This document shows, piece after piece, positions 8,102 through 15,828 of a stretch of DNA of 34,957 nucleotides (position 1 is its first letter; each line of letters begins with the position of its first letter). Under the pieces are notes generated by a model. It made no database searches. It saw nothing but the letters and a program-made list of their open reading frames with translations, and was not told where the DNA came from. The position numbers and the translations under genes are program-made. The stretch is from Ruminococcus sp. (GTDB lineage Bacteria; Bacillota; Clostridia; Oscillospirales; Ruminococcaceae), in NCBI GenBank assembly GCA_014799785.1, contig JAAVHI010000089.1, positions 1 to 34,957 on the forward strand, given 5' to 3'.

Positions 8102-8233
8102 TCAGCAGTTGCTGCAGCCGCATCCGCAGTCGTTGTCGCTGCTGTTGTTATTGCCGCAGCAGAACCAGAGAACGAGAAGGATAATGATGATCCAGCAGCA
8201 GTTATTGCCATTGCCAAAAATTCCACAGTTCAT
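8102..8233 (-). CDS. Cys-rich single-helix membrane micropeptide (43 aa)
   Basis: ATG at 8231-8233 (minus strand) has AAGGAG nine bases upstream, a strong start signal; the longer open frame upstream lacks one. The product begins MNCGIFGNGNN, has one hydrophobic helix (CCWIIIILLVLWFCC) bracketed by Cys pairs, and ends in an Asn/Ser/Cys tail with GCGCSNC. Eight of 43 residues are Cys. Small proteins of this general layout occur in Clostridia, but I cannot name a function. Possible roles are a spore or envelope micropeptide or a metal-binding peptide; the nearby sigK makes a spore role a guess only. A palindrome (GTCCGTAAGAT/ATCTTATTCGGAC) lies downstream at 8017-8043. Confidence 0.65.
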   Translation of the reverse strand: MNCGIFGNGNNCCWIIIILLVLWFCCGNNNSSDNDCGCGCSNC

Positions 8234-8635
8234 AAAGATACGCTCCTTAAAATAATGTATTCTGAAAGCCGCGCCGCAGCCTGTTGCCGCGGGCTTCGGC
8301 TTTTCATAGTTCATTCTATGCCGCGGCATAATTTTGGTTACAGAAATTGAAGCGGAATTTTTTCCAGTTTGCGACAAATAATTTTAAAGTATCGTGCAAT
8401 AATATAGGACAGAACCCCCATTGCGGAGCAGATACGGGATATCGGAGCCATTATTTTTGCAGCAGATCTATAAAAATATAAGTATTTTTGCAGGGACGGA
8501 GTTTTCCCCGCCGTTAGGACGGGTGACACGTCCCACGAAAAATTTGTGCAAATATTTTGGGAGCAGCTGCAATTTCCGGCTTCCGATACCCGACCTCCGA
8601 TTTCTAATTTCTAAAAGGGAAGGCAGATAAAGCTT
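8234..8635. other. Gene-free stretch between the micropeptide and clpC
   Basis: About 400 bases without a supported gene. It holds a GC-rich inverted repeat (AAAGCCG 8265-8271 / CGGCTTT 8297-8303), a 14-base perfect palindrome TATGCCGCGGCATA (8317-8330), and a short hairpin GGACG/CGTCC (8517-8533). No clear SigA promoter or CtsR-type operator for clpC was found. Confidence 0.5.
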
Positions 8636-11011
8636 ATGTATAATCTGGAAAGCTTTACAAAAAAAGCGAACATCGTCATTAACAAGGCGTATATTCAGGC
8701 GGGACGGCTGGGACACATCTATATGGGCAGCGAGCATCTTCTTCTGGCGCTTGTAAGCGAGCCCAACTGCACGGCTTCGGGTATATTCAGAATGTGCGGC
8801 ATAAGAGAGGAGACAGTCCTCGGCAGGATAACCGCTCTTGTGGGCAGGGGAGAGCCATGTGCTGTAGACAGGGACGCGGCTACTCCCTCGGTGAAAAGGA
8901 TAATCGAAAGAGCTTTTATTATCGCTTCGGAAAGCGGCGCGCGTCTGACGGGTACGGAGCATCTTCTGCTTGCTCTGCTTCGTGAGGAGCAGTGTACCGC
9001 TGTAAGCATTATTGAGGAGATAGGCGGAAATCTTTCAGGACTTTCCAGAGCCTGCTCCGCGACAACCGCAAACGATATTCCGGGAGGAATGACCAAAACG
9101 CCAACCCTTTTGAAGTACGGCAAAGACCTCACCAAAGCCGCCCGCGAGAAAAAGTTCGACCCCGTTTTCTGCCGTGAAAAGGAGATAGAGCGGGTCATTC
9201 AGGTGCTTTCCCGCAGGACGAAAAACAATCCCTGCCTTGTGGGAGAAGCGGGCGTGGGCAAGACAGCAATTGCCGAGGGTATAGCGGTAATGCTTGCTGA
9301 GGGACGAGTCCCCGAGGCGATACGGGGAAAACAGCTTTTTTCCCTTAGCCTTACCTCAATGCTTGCGGGAGCGAAGTACCGCGGAGATTTTGAGGAGCGG
9401 ATAAAGCAGTGTCTCGACGAGGTCGCCGCAAACGGCAGGATAATCCTTTTTATAGACGAGCTTCATACCGTTGTGGGAGCGGGCGCGGCCGAGGGAGCTA
9501 TCGACGCGGCGAATATCCTGAAGCCTCAGCTTGCCCGCGGGGAATTGCAGATAATCGGAGCGACCACTCTTGAAGAGTACAGACGGTTCATAGAAAAGGA
9601 CAGCGCACTCGAACGCCGCTTTCAGCAGGTGCTTATAAAAGAGCCTACCGAGGAGGAAGCGTTGAGCATTATCGGCGGACTTAAACGCTGCTACGAGGAT
9701 TTCCACGGGGTTACCATTACGGACGGCGCGGTCAGGGCGGCGGTGTCAATGTCGGTGAGATATCTTCCCGACAGGTTTCTGCCCGACAAGGCTATTGACC
9801 TTATAGACGAGGCATCTTCGCGGGCGAGAATGAAGTACGCCGAATCACCGCGTACTCTCAGCGAGCTTGCGGAAAGTCTGAAAAGAATGCTTGAAAAGCA
9901 GACGGAAAGCTGTGCGGGGATAAACGGTCAAGGAAATAATTGCGGCAGCAAGCGCGGGGATACAAGCTGGTACAGCGACAGCGAAGCCCCTGCCGTGGAG
10001 GTGACGGAGGAAAGCATTGCGGAGGTGGTCTCTCTCGCCACGGGAATACCTGTCACAAGACTTACCGCCGACGAAAGCAAACGTTTGCTGGAGCTTGAAA
10101 GCGAACTGAAAAAGCGTGTTATCGGTCAGGACGAAGCCGTTGAAGCGGTGGCGGACGCTGTGCGCCGAAGCCGCGCGGGACTGAAAGACCCCTCACGTCC
10201 TATGGGATGTTTCCTGTTCACGGGGCCGTCTGGGGCGGGCAAGACCGAGCTTTCAAAGGCGTTGGCGGAATGTCTTTTCGGTACGGAAAACGCCATGATA
10301 CGGTTTGATATGTCCGAGTATATGGAGAAGCACAGCGTAAGCAAGCTTATAGGCGCGCCTCCGGGCTACATGGGCTGCGAGGACGGCGGACAGCTTACCG
10401 AAAAGGTGCGGAAAAAGCCCTACAGCGTCATACTTTTCGACGAGATAGAAAAGGCGCACGGCGACGTAAGCAATATTCTGCTCCAGATAATGGAGGACGG
10501 CATTCTCACCGACAGCAAGGGCAGGCGGGTAAGTTTCCGCAGCACGGTGGTAATTCTCACGTCCAACGTGGGAGCGGAGCTGCTGGGGGACAAAAAGTCC
10601 GTGGGCTTCCTGCCTGTCGGCGCGGGGGACGAGGCTGTCCGCGGAGACGTGCTGAAAGCCCTGCGGGAAAGATTCCGTCCCGAGCTTATCGGCAGACTGG
10701 ACGAGATTATCGTGTTCAAAAAGCTTGAAAAGGCCGAGCTGGGACAGATCGCAAGAAAGATGCTGACGGGTCTTTGCAGACGCGCGGAGGCTATGGAGAT
10801 AGCCGTGGAATTCAGCGACGGAGCGATAGACGCGCTGGTCTCGGACGGCCTTGACAGGACGGGCGCACGAAAGCTGCGGAGAAAGATAACCTCCGAGGTG
10901 GAAAGTATGCTGTCGAAAAATATTCTGGACGGCACGGTCAAAAAGGGCGACAAGGCCGTGGTCATGGCAGAGGACGGCAAAATTTACCTGAAAGTCTCCC
11001 AAATGCAGTAG
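8636..11011 (+). CDS. clpC: ClpC/ClpA-type AAA+ chaperone ATPase
   Basis: The 791-residue protein has an N-terminal double Clp repeat (about 1-145, with SEHLLLAL and TEHLLLALL), AAA+ module 1 with Walker A GEAGVGKT (about 203-210) and Walker B ILFIDELH, and AAA+ module 2 with Walker A GPSGAGKT (about 530-537) and Walker [10 protein letters not shown]. By family knowledge these hexamers unfold proteins and feed them to ClpP; the VGF tripeptide in the second module ([10 protein letters not shown]) fits the ClpP-docking loop. The region between the modules is short (about 415-465), with a Gly/Asn/Ser-rich linker in place of the long coiled-coil M-domain and UVR motif typical of ClpC, so it may not use McsB/MecA-type adaptors in the usual way. 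ATG 8636 has AGGGAAGG about 12 bases upstream. It appears to be a single-gene unit. ClpC versus ClpA is a naming choice. Confidence 0.85.
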   Translation: MYNLESFTKKANIVINKAYIQAGRLGHIYMGSEHLLLALVSEPNCTASGIFRMCGIREETVLGRITALVGRGEPCAVDRDAATPSVKRIIERAFIIASESGARLTGTEHLLLALLREEQCTAVSIIEEIGGNLSGLSRACSATTANDIPGGMTKTPTLLKYGKDLTKAAREKKFDPVFCREKEIERVIQVLSRRTKNNPCLVGEAGVGKTAIAEGIAVMLAEGRVPEAIRGKQLFSLSLTSMLAGAKYRGDFEERIKQCLDEVAANGRIILFIDELHTVVGAGAAEGAIDAANILKPQLARGELQIIGATTLEEYRRFIEKDSALERRFQQVLIKEPTEEEALSIIGGLKRCYEDFHGVTITDGAVRAAVSMSVRYLPDRFLPDKAIDLIDEASSRARMKYAESPRTLSELAESLKRMLEKQTESCAGINGQGNNCGSKRGDTSWYSDSEAPAVEVTEESIAEVVSLATGIPVTRLTADESKRLLELESELKKRVIGQDEAVEAVADAVRRSRAGLKDPSRPMGCFLFTGPSGAGKTELSKALAECLFGTENAMIRFDMSEYMEKHSVSKLIGAPPGYMGCEDGGQLTEKVRKKPYSVILFDEIEKAHGDVSNILLQIMEDGILTDSKGRRVSFRSTVVILTSNVGAELLGDKKSVGFLPVGAGDEAVRGDVLKALRERFRPELIGRLDEIIVFKKLEKAELGQIARKMLTGLCRRAEAMEIAVEFSDGAIDALVSDGLDRTGARKLRRKITSEVESMLSKNILDGTVKKGDKAVVMAEDGKIYLKVSQMQ

Positions 11012-11037
11012 ATTTTGCCGAAATCTGAAAAATACTA

Positions 11038-11066
11038 TTGACAAAAGTATACTAATGTGGTATACT
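11038..11066 (+). promoter_or_regulatory. Rubrerythrin promoter P1 with overlapping inverted repeat
   Basis: TTGACA (11038-11043), a 17-base spacer and TATACT (11061-11066) form a strong SigA promoter. A perfect inverted repeat, AAAGTATAC (11044-11052) and GTATACTTT (11060-11068) with a 7-base gap, fills the spacer and covers the -10, where a bound repressor would block RNA polymerase. It does not match the PerR consensus closely. Confidence 0.8.
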
Positions 11067-11085
11067 TTGACTGTACAGAAAATAC

Positions 11086-11113
11086 TTGACAAAATCTTAG
11101 CAAATGCTATAAT
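11086..11113 (+). promoter_or_regulatory. Rubrerythrin promoter P2
   Basis: TTGACA (11086-11091), 16 bases, then TATAAT (11108-11113). It lies in tandem downstream of P1 and is free of the inverted repeat, so it could give basal expression. Confidence 0.75.
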
Positions 11114-11147
11114 TAAAGTATCAGAATTTTTAAGGAGGACGATCATC

Positions 11148-11702
11148 ATGAAGAAGTTTGTTTGCTCGGTTTGCGGCTATGTTTACGAGGCAGAAAGCCT
11201 CCCCGCGGATTTCAAATGTCCCCAGTGTAAGGCTCCCGCTTCCAAGTTCAACGAAGCAGGCGCGGACAAGCTGAACTGGGCTTGCCAGCACGTTGTCGGC
11301 ATCGGCAAGGAGGGCGCTGACGACGAGATCATCGAGGGTCTCAATCAGAACTTTATGGGCGAATGCACCGAGGTCGGAATGTACCTTGCAATGGCAAGAG
11401 TTGCTTACAGAGAGGGCTATCCCGAGGTTGGTCAGTACTATGAGAAAGCCGCTTACGAGGAGGCTGAACACGCTGCTAAGTTTGCAGAGCTTCTGGGCGA
11501 CGTTGTTACACCGTCCACAAAGAAGAACCTTGAAATGCGCGTTATGGCTGAGAACGGCGCCTGCGAGGGCAAGCTGAAGCTGGCTGCAAAGGCTAAGCAG
11601 ATGAACCTTGACGCTGTTCACGACACAGTTCACGAAATGGCTAAGGACGAGGCTCGTCACGGCTGTGCATTCGAGGGTCTGCTCAAGAGATACTTCGGTT
11701 AA
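11148..11702 (+). CDS. rbr: Reverse rubrerythrin (peroxide/oxygen detoxification)
   Basis: ATG 11148 has AAGGAGG nine bases upstream; in-frame codons before it overlap the promoters. The 184-residue protein begins with a rubredoxin iron site (CSVCGYVY and CPQCKAP, about 5-24), followed by a ferritin-like di-iron four-helix domain with Glu/His ligands ([41 protein letters not shown]). Rubredoxin first and di-iron domain second is the reverse-rubrerythrin order found in Clostridia, where these cytosolic enzymes reduce hydrogen peroxide and oxygen using electrons from NADH via rubredoxin reductases. It is a single-gene unit with two promoters and a terminator. The 9-bp inverted repeat in P1 suggests stress-controlled expression. 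Codon use looks like that of a highly expressed gene. Confidence 0.93.
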   Translation: MKKFVCSVCGYVYEAESLPADFKCPQCKAPASKFNEAGADKLNWACQHVVGIGKEGADDEIIEGLNQNFMGECTEVGMYLAMARVAYREGYPEVGQYYEKAAYEEAEHAAKFAELLGDVVTPSTKKNLEMRVMAENGACEGKLKLAAKAKQMNLDAVHDTVHEMAKDEARHGCAFEGLLKRYFG

Positions 11703-11724
11703 TTTTACGCAGAGTATATTTATT

Positions 11725-11766
11725 AAAAAACGGTACGCAAAGTAATTCTTGCGTACCGTTTTTTAG
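11725..11766. terminator. Bidirectional terminator between rbr and the DUF1284 gene
   Basis: AAAAAACGGTACGCAA (11725-11740) pairs perfectly with TTGCGTACCGTTTTTT (11749-11764). The A run before and T run after let it end transcripts from both converging genes. Confidence 0.92.
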
Positions 11767-11767
11767 T

Positions 11768-12151
11768 TTATTTCCCGCAGATATAGAACCAAGCGCAGTC
11801 CCCGCAGACCTTGCCCAGCTTTCCGGCGGAAATAATCTTCTCCCGCGCCGCTTTTTTCAGCTCCGACCAAGGAGCGGCGTCGTTTTCGTGAAGTCCCAGA
11901 AGATCAAGCACCGCCACATCGTACCGCAGTACCTTTTCATATGTATCGCACCTGCCGTTCTTGTTGTGGGGACATTTTCTGCACACTATGTCCGTGTCGA
12001 CAGTAAGCCTGACCGTGGGGTCGTCAGCGTTCAGCTCTGCTATCACCGCGGACATATTCGCCGTGAAGTCGTCACTGTAGCCGTACCCGCGGAAAAATTC
12101 CGTGCAGAGCAGGTGGTGAGGTCTAAGCGGGCTGTCTTTCCGTTCGGACAT
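11768..12151 (-). CDS. DUF1284 Cys-rich protein
   Basis: The 127-residue protein carries the DUF1284 signature: LRPHHLLCTEFFRGYGYSDD near the N-terminus, then CRKCPHNKNGRCDTYEK and a C-terminal CGDCAWFYIC. Seven Cys in paired positions suggest a metal or iron-sulfur site, but the family has no established function that I know. Its start overlaps the bioY 3' end by 29 bases, so the two are co-transcribed and probably translationally coupled; that hints at a link to biotin or cofactor supply, but is only context. It ends 2 bases before the shared terminator. Confidence 0.8.
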   Translation of the reverse strand: MSERKDSPLRPHHLLCTEFFRGYGYSDDFTANMSAVIAELNADDPTVRLTVDTDIVCRKCPHNKNGRCDTYEKVLRYDVAVLDLLGLHENDAAPWSELKKAAREKIISAGKLGKVCGDCAWFYICGK

Positions 12152-12677
12152 ATTTGGACACCCTCCCTGCCACGAAAATTGCCAGAGCGGCTTTCACAGC
12201 GTCGGGAATAATAAAGGGCAGCACGCACCACTTTAGCGCCGTAAGGAAGTCCACCGCCTCGGTGGTTTTTGTGTAGACCCACATGAACCAGAACGTCCCG
12301 AAAGCGTACAGCACGAGAAGTCCCACAGCCATTGAAGCGATGACAACAGGCAGACTTTTTCCGAAGATTTTTTCGGCTGCCCAGTAGACAAGGGCCATTG
12401 GAATAAATCCGATTATGTACCCTCCAGTAGTGCCGAGGACTATTCCGAAGCCGCCGGTAAATTCCGCAAAAACGGGTATGCCAACCGTTCCGAGGATAAC
12501 GTACAGCGTAATGGAGATCGTCCCCATTTTCCCGCCGAGTATGGCGAGGGAACAGAATATCGCAAAGGTCTGCATTGTAAACGGTACTGCCAGCGGAATG
12601 TAAATTTGTGAGCATACGGCGATTATTGCCGTAAAGATCGCGCATAAGGTCATGTTGCGCACGGTAAAATTTTTCAT
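12123..12677 (-). CDS. bioY: BioY biotin transporter (ECF S-component)
   Basis: The 184-residue protein has about six hydrophobic helices and the BioY hallmarks: MTLCAIFTAIIAVCSQI at the N-terminus, VPFTMQTFAIFC, LYVILGTVGIPVFAEFTGG and GGYIIGFIPMA. BioY is the biotin-binding membrane subunit of an energy-coupling-factor transporter; the shared EcfA/EcfA'/EcfT module is not in this window. AGGAGG lies five bases before the ATG. Upstream are a strong SigA promoter and a BirA-type operator, so expression should be shut off by biotinylated BirA when biotin is plentiful. No biotin synthesis gene is nearby, consistent with a biotin scavenger, though only part of the genome is visible. Confidence 0.93.
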   Translation of the reverse strand: MKNFTVRNMTLCAIFTAIIAVCSQIYIPLAVPFTMQTFAIFCSLAILGGKMGTISITLYVILGTVGIPVFAEFTGGFGIVLGTTGGYIIGFIPMALVYWAAEKIFGKSLPVVIASMAVGLLVLYAFGTFWFMWVYTKTTEAVDFLTALKWCVLPFIIPDAVKAALAIFVAGRVSKYVRTERQPA

Positions 12678-12741
12678 GGTATCCTCCTGTAAAAAGCAAG
12701 AATTTTTGAAGCAAAAGGCAGAGTCTCCTGCTTTAAGGAAC

Positions 12742-12770
12742 AGTATACCACATATTCACAGAATTGTCAA
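12742..12770 (-). promoter_or_regulatory. bioY promoter
   Basis: On the minus strand TTGACA (12765-12770), a 17-base spacer and TATACT (12742-12747). The -35 lies inside the right arm (minus-strand sense) of the BirA-type operator. Confidence 0.85.
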
Positions 12771-12797
12771 CATAAATTTTGATATAGGTTGACAATT
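12762..12797 (-). promoter_or_regulatory. BirA-type biotin operator
   Basis: A perfect inverted repeat AATTGTCAAC (12762-12771) and GTTGACAATT (12788-12797) with a 16-base gap. This matches the known Gram-positive BirA site form (TTGT.AAC, gap of about 14-16, GTT.ACAA). It overlaps the bioY -35, so binding would repress. Confidence 0.85.
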
Positions 12798-12812
12798 ATT
12801 TCCCGCAAAAAT

Positions 12813-12843
12813 AACGGATACCGTACTGAAACGGTATCCGTTT
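12813..12843. terminator. Terminator hairpin after the HD-domain gene
   Basis: AACGGATACCGT (12813-12824) pairs with ACGGTATCCGTT (12831-12842). On the minus strand the stem is followed by TTATTTTT, 4 bases after the HD gene's stop codon. Confidence 0.8.
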
Positions 12844-12846
12844 AGT

Positions 12847-13392
12847 TTACTTTGCAGAAGCCTTTCCAAGCTTTGCGCCCAGCTTCACAAACAGCGACGA
12901 CAGCTTTTTCATTCTGGGAATGACCGTCTCGATCAGACCGCAGTATTTATCCACAAGAACGATGACCAGTGTCTCGCGGTACTTTGGCAGAGCGGTTATG
13001 TTAAGGGGAAACATATGCTTTTCGATCATATCGCTCTCCAGGTCGGAAACGTAAAAGTGTTCCCTGACGTTTTTCAAAGCGGTTTTTGCATGGGTGAAGC
13101 CGTGAAGCCGCTCGCCCTTTTCCCGCTTGTAAGTATGCCAGTCGTATAAGAATAAATCATGCAGCAGCCCCGCCCGTGCGCCTGCGCGTGCGTTGAGGGA
13201 GAAAAATCTGCACACCTTATAATTATAGTATGAAACGTTCAGACAGTGCTGAAAACAGGTGGTATCGCCGTGATGAATGTAGTCCTGCATCTGCCGTACA
13301 GTCTTGCTTTCCAGCAGATCCGCCACAAGGTAATAGTAATCGGAGGTCTCTCCGTCGCTCAGGTCTACCCCCGAGCCTATAGCGTTAAGCAT
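12847..13392 (-). CDS. HD-superfamily hydrolase-like protein
   Basis: The 181-residue protein has an HD-domain pattern: FQHCLNVSYYNYKV (first His), GLLHDLFLYDWH (the HD pair), HGFTHAK, IEKHMFPL and VDKYC (distal Asp). HD enzymes bind two metals and cleave phosphate esters, often of nucleotides; the substrate is unknown. It is cytosolic, with no signal peptide. ATG 13392 is chosen, with AAGGAG about 14 bases upstream. The longer frame starts at GTG 13458, upstream of the -10 (13444-13449) of a good promoter, so that part would not be transcribed. It is a single-gene unit divergent from the dcw cluster. Confidence 0.75.
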   Translation of the reverse strand: MLNAIGSGVDLSDGETSDYYYLVADLLESKTVRQMQDYIHHGDTTCFQHCLNVSYYNYKVCRFFSLNARAGARAGLLHDLFLYDWHTYKREKGERLHGFTHAKTALKNVREHFYVSDLESDMIEKHMFPLNITALPKYRETLVIVLVDKYCGLIETVIPRMKKLSSLFVKLGAKLGKASAK

Positions 13393-13443
13393 TTTTAGCC
13401 GACCAACTCCTTTTTCGTCCGCTTCGGGACGTTCACTATAATC

Positions 13444-13472
13444 ATTATACAACACCACTCAGCGTTTTGCAA
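13444..13472 (-). promoter_or_regulatory. Promoter of the HD-domain gene
   Basis: Minus strand: TTGCAA (13467-13472), 17 bases, TATAAT (13444-13449). The predicted transcript start near 13437 rules out the GTG at 13458 as a start codon. Confidence 0.7.
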
Positions 13473-13651
13473 TACGCCTGTAAAAATTGCCATACAAATT
13501 CCACAGGCATTTTTGGGCATTTTGACCAAACTGATTTACAAAATGTTTATTTATAGATGAAAAGTACTTTAAGTATTTTACGTATTGGCAAATTGCATAA
13601 AATCCGCCCCGAAATTTCTTTGTTTATTTTCATCACAATTTTTTTCAATTG
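13473..13651. other. Intergenic region between divergent HD-gene and mraZ promoters
   Basis: AT-rich, no gene. It holds an inverted repeat GCCTGT (13476-13481) / ACAGGC (13503-13508) followed by ATTTTTGGG, a hairpin of unclear role. Otherwise nothing is seen. Confidence 0.5.
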
Positions 13652-13680
13652 TTGCAATTTGGTTACAGTTGGTGTATAAT
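13652..13680 (+). promoter_or_regulatory. dcw cluster (mraZ) promoter
   Basis: TTGCAA (13652-13657), a 17-base spacer and TATAAT (13675-13680), about 150 bases before mraZ. Confidence 0.8.
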
Positions 13681-13686
13681 ATCATT

Positions 13687-13727
13687 AAAGTGGTGAAAAG
13701 TCTCTGGTTTGAGGTGAAAAGTGGTGA
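13687..13727 (+). promoter_or_regulatory. MraZ-box-like direct repeats
   Basis: AAAGTGGTGA occurs at 13687-13696 and 13718-13727, with the variant TTTGAGGTGA at 13708-13717. GTGG-type repeats spaced by about one helical turn are the known binding sites of MraZ, which controls its own operon. They lie immediately downstream of the predicted transcript start, as expected for autorepression. GGTGG-containing inverted segments follow to about 13785. Confidence 0.7.
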
Positions 13728-13831
13728 ATTTCCACCGAACTTTCCACATGCGGTGGAAAACTTACACGGCAAACCGGTGGGAAATACCCGAAATTTCGTT
13801 CGGGAACTTGATTTAAAGGCGGTGATAAAGC

Positions 13832-14260
13832 ATGGCGGGCAATTCCTTGATGGGCACTTACGAGCATACTATGGACGCAAAGGGCAGAATGGCGTTCCCC
13901 ACAAAGCTCCGTGAGCGGCTTGGCGTCAGCTTTATCGTCACTATCGGTCTCGACGGCTGTCTGTATGTATATTCCGCCGAGGACTGGGATATATTTACAG
14001 AAAAGCTTCGCACCCTTACCGGCAGCAAGGCTAAGGCTGCTAAAATGATAATCGTAAACGCCTGCACCGTCGAACCCGACAAGCAGGGGCGTATCCTTAT
14101 CCCCCAGAACCTGCGGGATTACGCGGGTCTCGACCACGACGTTACCGTCCTCGGTGTTATCGACCGCGCCGAAATCTGGGACAGCGCCCGCTTCAAGGCG
14201 TTCAGCGCGGAGATCACAAACGATATGCTTTCGGACGCTCTTTCCGACTTGGCATTTTGA
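13832..14260 (+). CDS. mraZ: MraZ transcriptional regulator
   Basis: The 142-residue protein has two AbrB-like SpoVT/MraZ halves: MGTYEHTMDAKGRMAFPTKLRE (about 7-28; key residues Asp-Ala-Lys-Gly-Arg) and VEPDKQGRILIPQNLRDYAG (about 76-95). MraZ forms a ring-shaped oligomer that binds repeats upstream of its own gene and tunes dcw expression. It is the first gene of the cluster, in its usual place before rsmH. ATG 13832 follows AAAGGCGGTG. The repeats at 13687-13727 are its likely operator. Confidence 0.95.
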   Translation: MAGNSLMGTYEHTMDAKGRMAFPTKLRERLGVSFIVTIGLDGCLYVYSAEDWDIFTEKLRTLTGSKAKAAKMIIVNACTVEPDKQGRILIPQNLRDYAGLDHDVTVLGVIDRAEIWDSARFKAFSAEITNDMLSDALSDLAF

Positions 14261-14278
14261 TTTTTATAAAGGATAATT

Positions 14279-15205
14279 ATGGATAATAATTTTTACCACC
14301 TGCCCGTGCTTCTTGACGAGGTGCTGGCGGGACTGGACATAAAGCCCGACGGGGTCTACATCGACGGCACCTGCGGCGGAGGGGGACATTCCTCCGAGAT
14401 CGCGAAAAGGCTGTCGGGCGGGACTTTGGTCGGCATCGACAGAGACCCCGACGCTGTAAAAGCCGCTTCGGAACGGCTTGCTCCCTACGGCTTCAAGGTT
14501 GCGAGGGGGAACTACTCCGACATAACTGATATCGCCCGCGAAAACGGGATTTCCGCCGCGGACGGCATACTTCTCGATTTGGGAGTATCCTCGCATCAGC
14601 TTGACACCGAGGAAAGAGGCTTTTCATATCACGGAAACGCTCCGCTGGATATGAGAATGTCCCAAGAGGGACAGACCGCCGCCGATTTAGTGAATACACT
14701 TGCGGAGGAAGAGCTGAGCAGGATACTGTTCGAGTACGGCGAGGAAAAATTCAGCCGCCGCATTGCGGGAGAGATAGTCAGGCGGCGCGCAGATAAACCA
14801 ATAGAGACTACGGGAGAGCTTGCTGATATTGTGGGAAGCTCCGTTCCCGCCAAATTCAAAAGAGACAAAAACCCCTGCCGAAAGACCTTTCAGGCGTTAA
14901 GGATAGCTGTAAACTGCGAGTTCGAGCATCTTGACAGAGGTCTGGACGAAGCCTTTGAGCTTCTTAAAACAGGTGGCAGGCTGTGTGTGATAACCTTTCA
15001 TTCCCTTGAGGACAGGATAGTCAAGCAAAGATTTGCGTCGTTCTGCAAGGGCTGCATATGTCCCCCCGATTTTCCTCAGTGCGTCTGCGGACGTACTCCG
15101 CGGGGACGGCTGGTAAACCGCAAGCCCGTTGAGGCTTCCCAAGACGAGCTTGAAAGAAATCCCAGAAGCAGAAGCGCAAAGCTTAGAGTAATAGAAAAGC
15201 TTTAA
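14279..15205 (+). CDS. rsmH: 16S rRNA (cytosine1402-N4)-methyltransferase
   Basis: The 308-residue protein begins FYHLPVLLDEVLAGL and has the SAM-binding YIDGTCGGGGHSSEI (about 26-40), GILLDLGVSSHQLD, the DMRM element, the KTFQALRIAVN helix and the C-terminal ITFHSLEDRIVKQRF plus NPRSRSAKLRVIE typical of RsmH (MraW). It methylates N4 of C1402 in the ribosomal P site. It starts 18 bases after the mraZ stop, and is the usual second gene of the cluster. Confidence 0.96.
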   Translation: MDNNFYHLPVLLDEVLAGLDIKPDGVYIDGTCGGGGHSSEIAKRLSGGTLVGIDRDPDAVKAASERLAPYGFKVARGNYSDITDIARENGISAADGILLDLGVSSHQLDTEERGFSYHGNAPLDMRMSQEGQTAADLVNTLAEEELSRILFEYGEEKFSRRIAGEIVRRRADKPIETTGELADIVGSSVPAKFKRDKNPCRKTFQALRIAVNCEFEHLDRGLDEAFELLKTGGRLCVITFHSLEDRIVKQRFASFCKGCICPPDFPQCVCGRTPRGRLVNRKPVEASQDELERNPRSRSAKLRVIEKL

Positions 15206-15255
15206 AGAAAAAGAAACAAAGCTGAAAAGGATACGGACAAAAGAAAGGATAAAAA

Positions 15256-15717
15256 ATGAGTAAGAACAATCTTGCCTACGATCTTACCAAATATGAGGAC
15301 GTAGCTCCCGAAAAAGCGCCCAAAATACGTGTCCGCAGACAGCGTGCGGAACACGTTGGCTCCGCGCCCAAGATGATCGCCTGCACGGCGGCGGCGGGGC
15401 TTATTCTCGGAGCGGTCATTTACGGAAAGGTAGAAAACGCGTCTATCCATGCGGAAATAACGGCGCAGAACAAGGCTGTGGAAATGCTCGCCAGCGAAAA
15501 CGTGAGAATGCAGTCGGAGATCGAAGAAAAGACTGCGCTGAAATCCGTTGAGAGCTACGCCGAGGAGATACTCGGTATGCAGAAGCTGGACAAGTCGCAG
15601 ATAGAGTATGTCAGCATTTCCAACGGCAGCGTTGCGGATATCCCCGAAAGTGAGGATAATATATTCCTCAAAATAAAGAACGCTTTCGGCGATTTTGTGG
15701 AATATATCCGCGGCTGA
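15256..15717 (+). CDS. ftsL: FtsL-like divisome protein
   Basis: A 153-residue bitopic membrane protein: basic cytosolic N-terminus (about 1-38), one TM helix (about 39-58, MIACTAAAGLILGAVIY), an extracellular coiled coil (about 60-100, with AEITAQNKAVEMLASEN), then a short acidic tail. Size, topology and position between rsmH and the class B PBP match FtsL, which with FtsB/DivIC and FtsQ activates septal synthesis by FtsW-PBP. FtsL sequences diverge widely, so the call rests on context and topology. An AAAGGAT ribosome site precedes the ATG. Confidence 0.82.
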   Translation: MSKNNLAYDLTKYEDVAPEKAPKIRVRRQRAEHVGSAPKMIACTAAAGLILGAVIYGKVENASIHAEITAQNKAVEMLASENVRMQSEIEEKTALKSVESYAEEILGMQKLDKSQIEYVSISNGSVADIPESEDNIFLKIKNAFGDFVEYIRG

Positions 15718-15732
15718 CGAAATAGTATGTTT

Positions 15733-15770
15733 TAGGGCGGCACCGTTCTGAAAGCGGCACGCCCTATTTT
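15733..15770 (+). terminator. Hairpin plus T run between ftsL and the PBP gene (possible attenuator)
   Basis: TAGGGCG (15733-15739) pairs with CGCCCTA (15760-15766); an inner CCG/CGG extends the stem, and TTTT follows. It sits within the 111-base gap ahead of the PBP start. It could reduce read-through into the downstream cell-wall genes or protect processed RNA. Confidence 0.4.
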
Positions 15771-15828
15771 GGACGAGGGGTTTTGGAGCGTTAAGGGTAA
15801 AAATTTTTCCCCGAAAGGAGCGGACATT

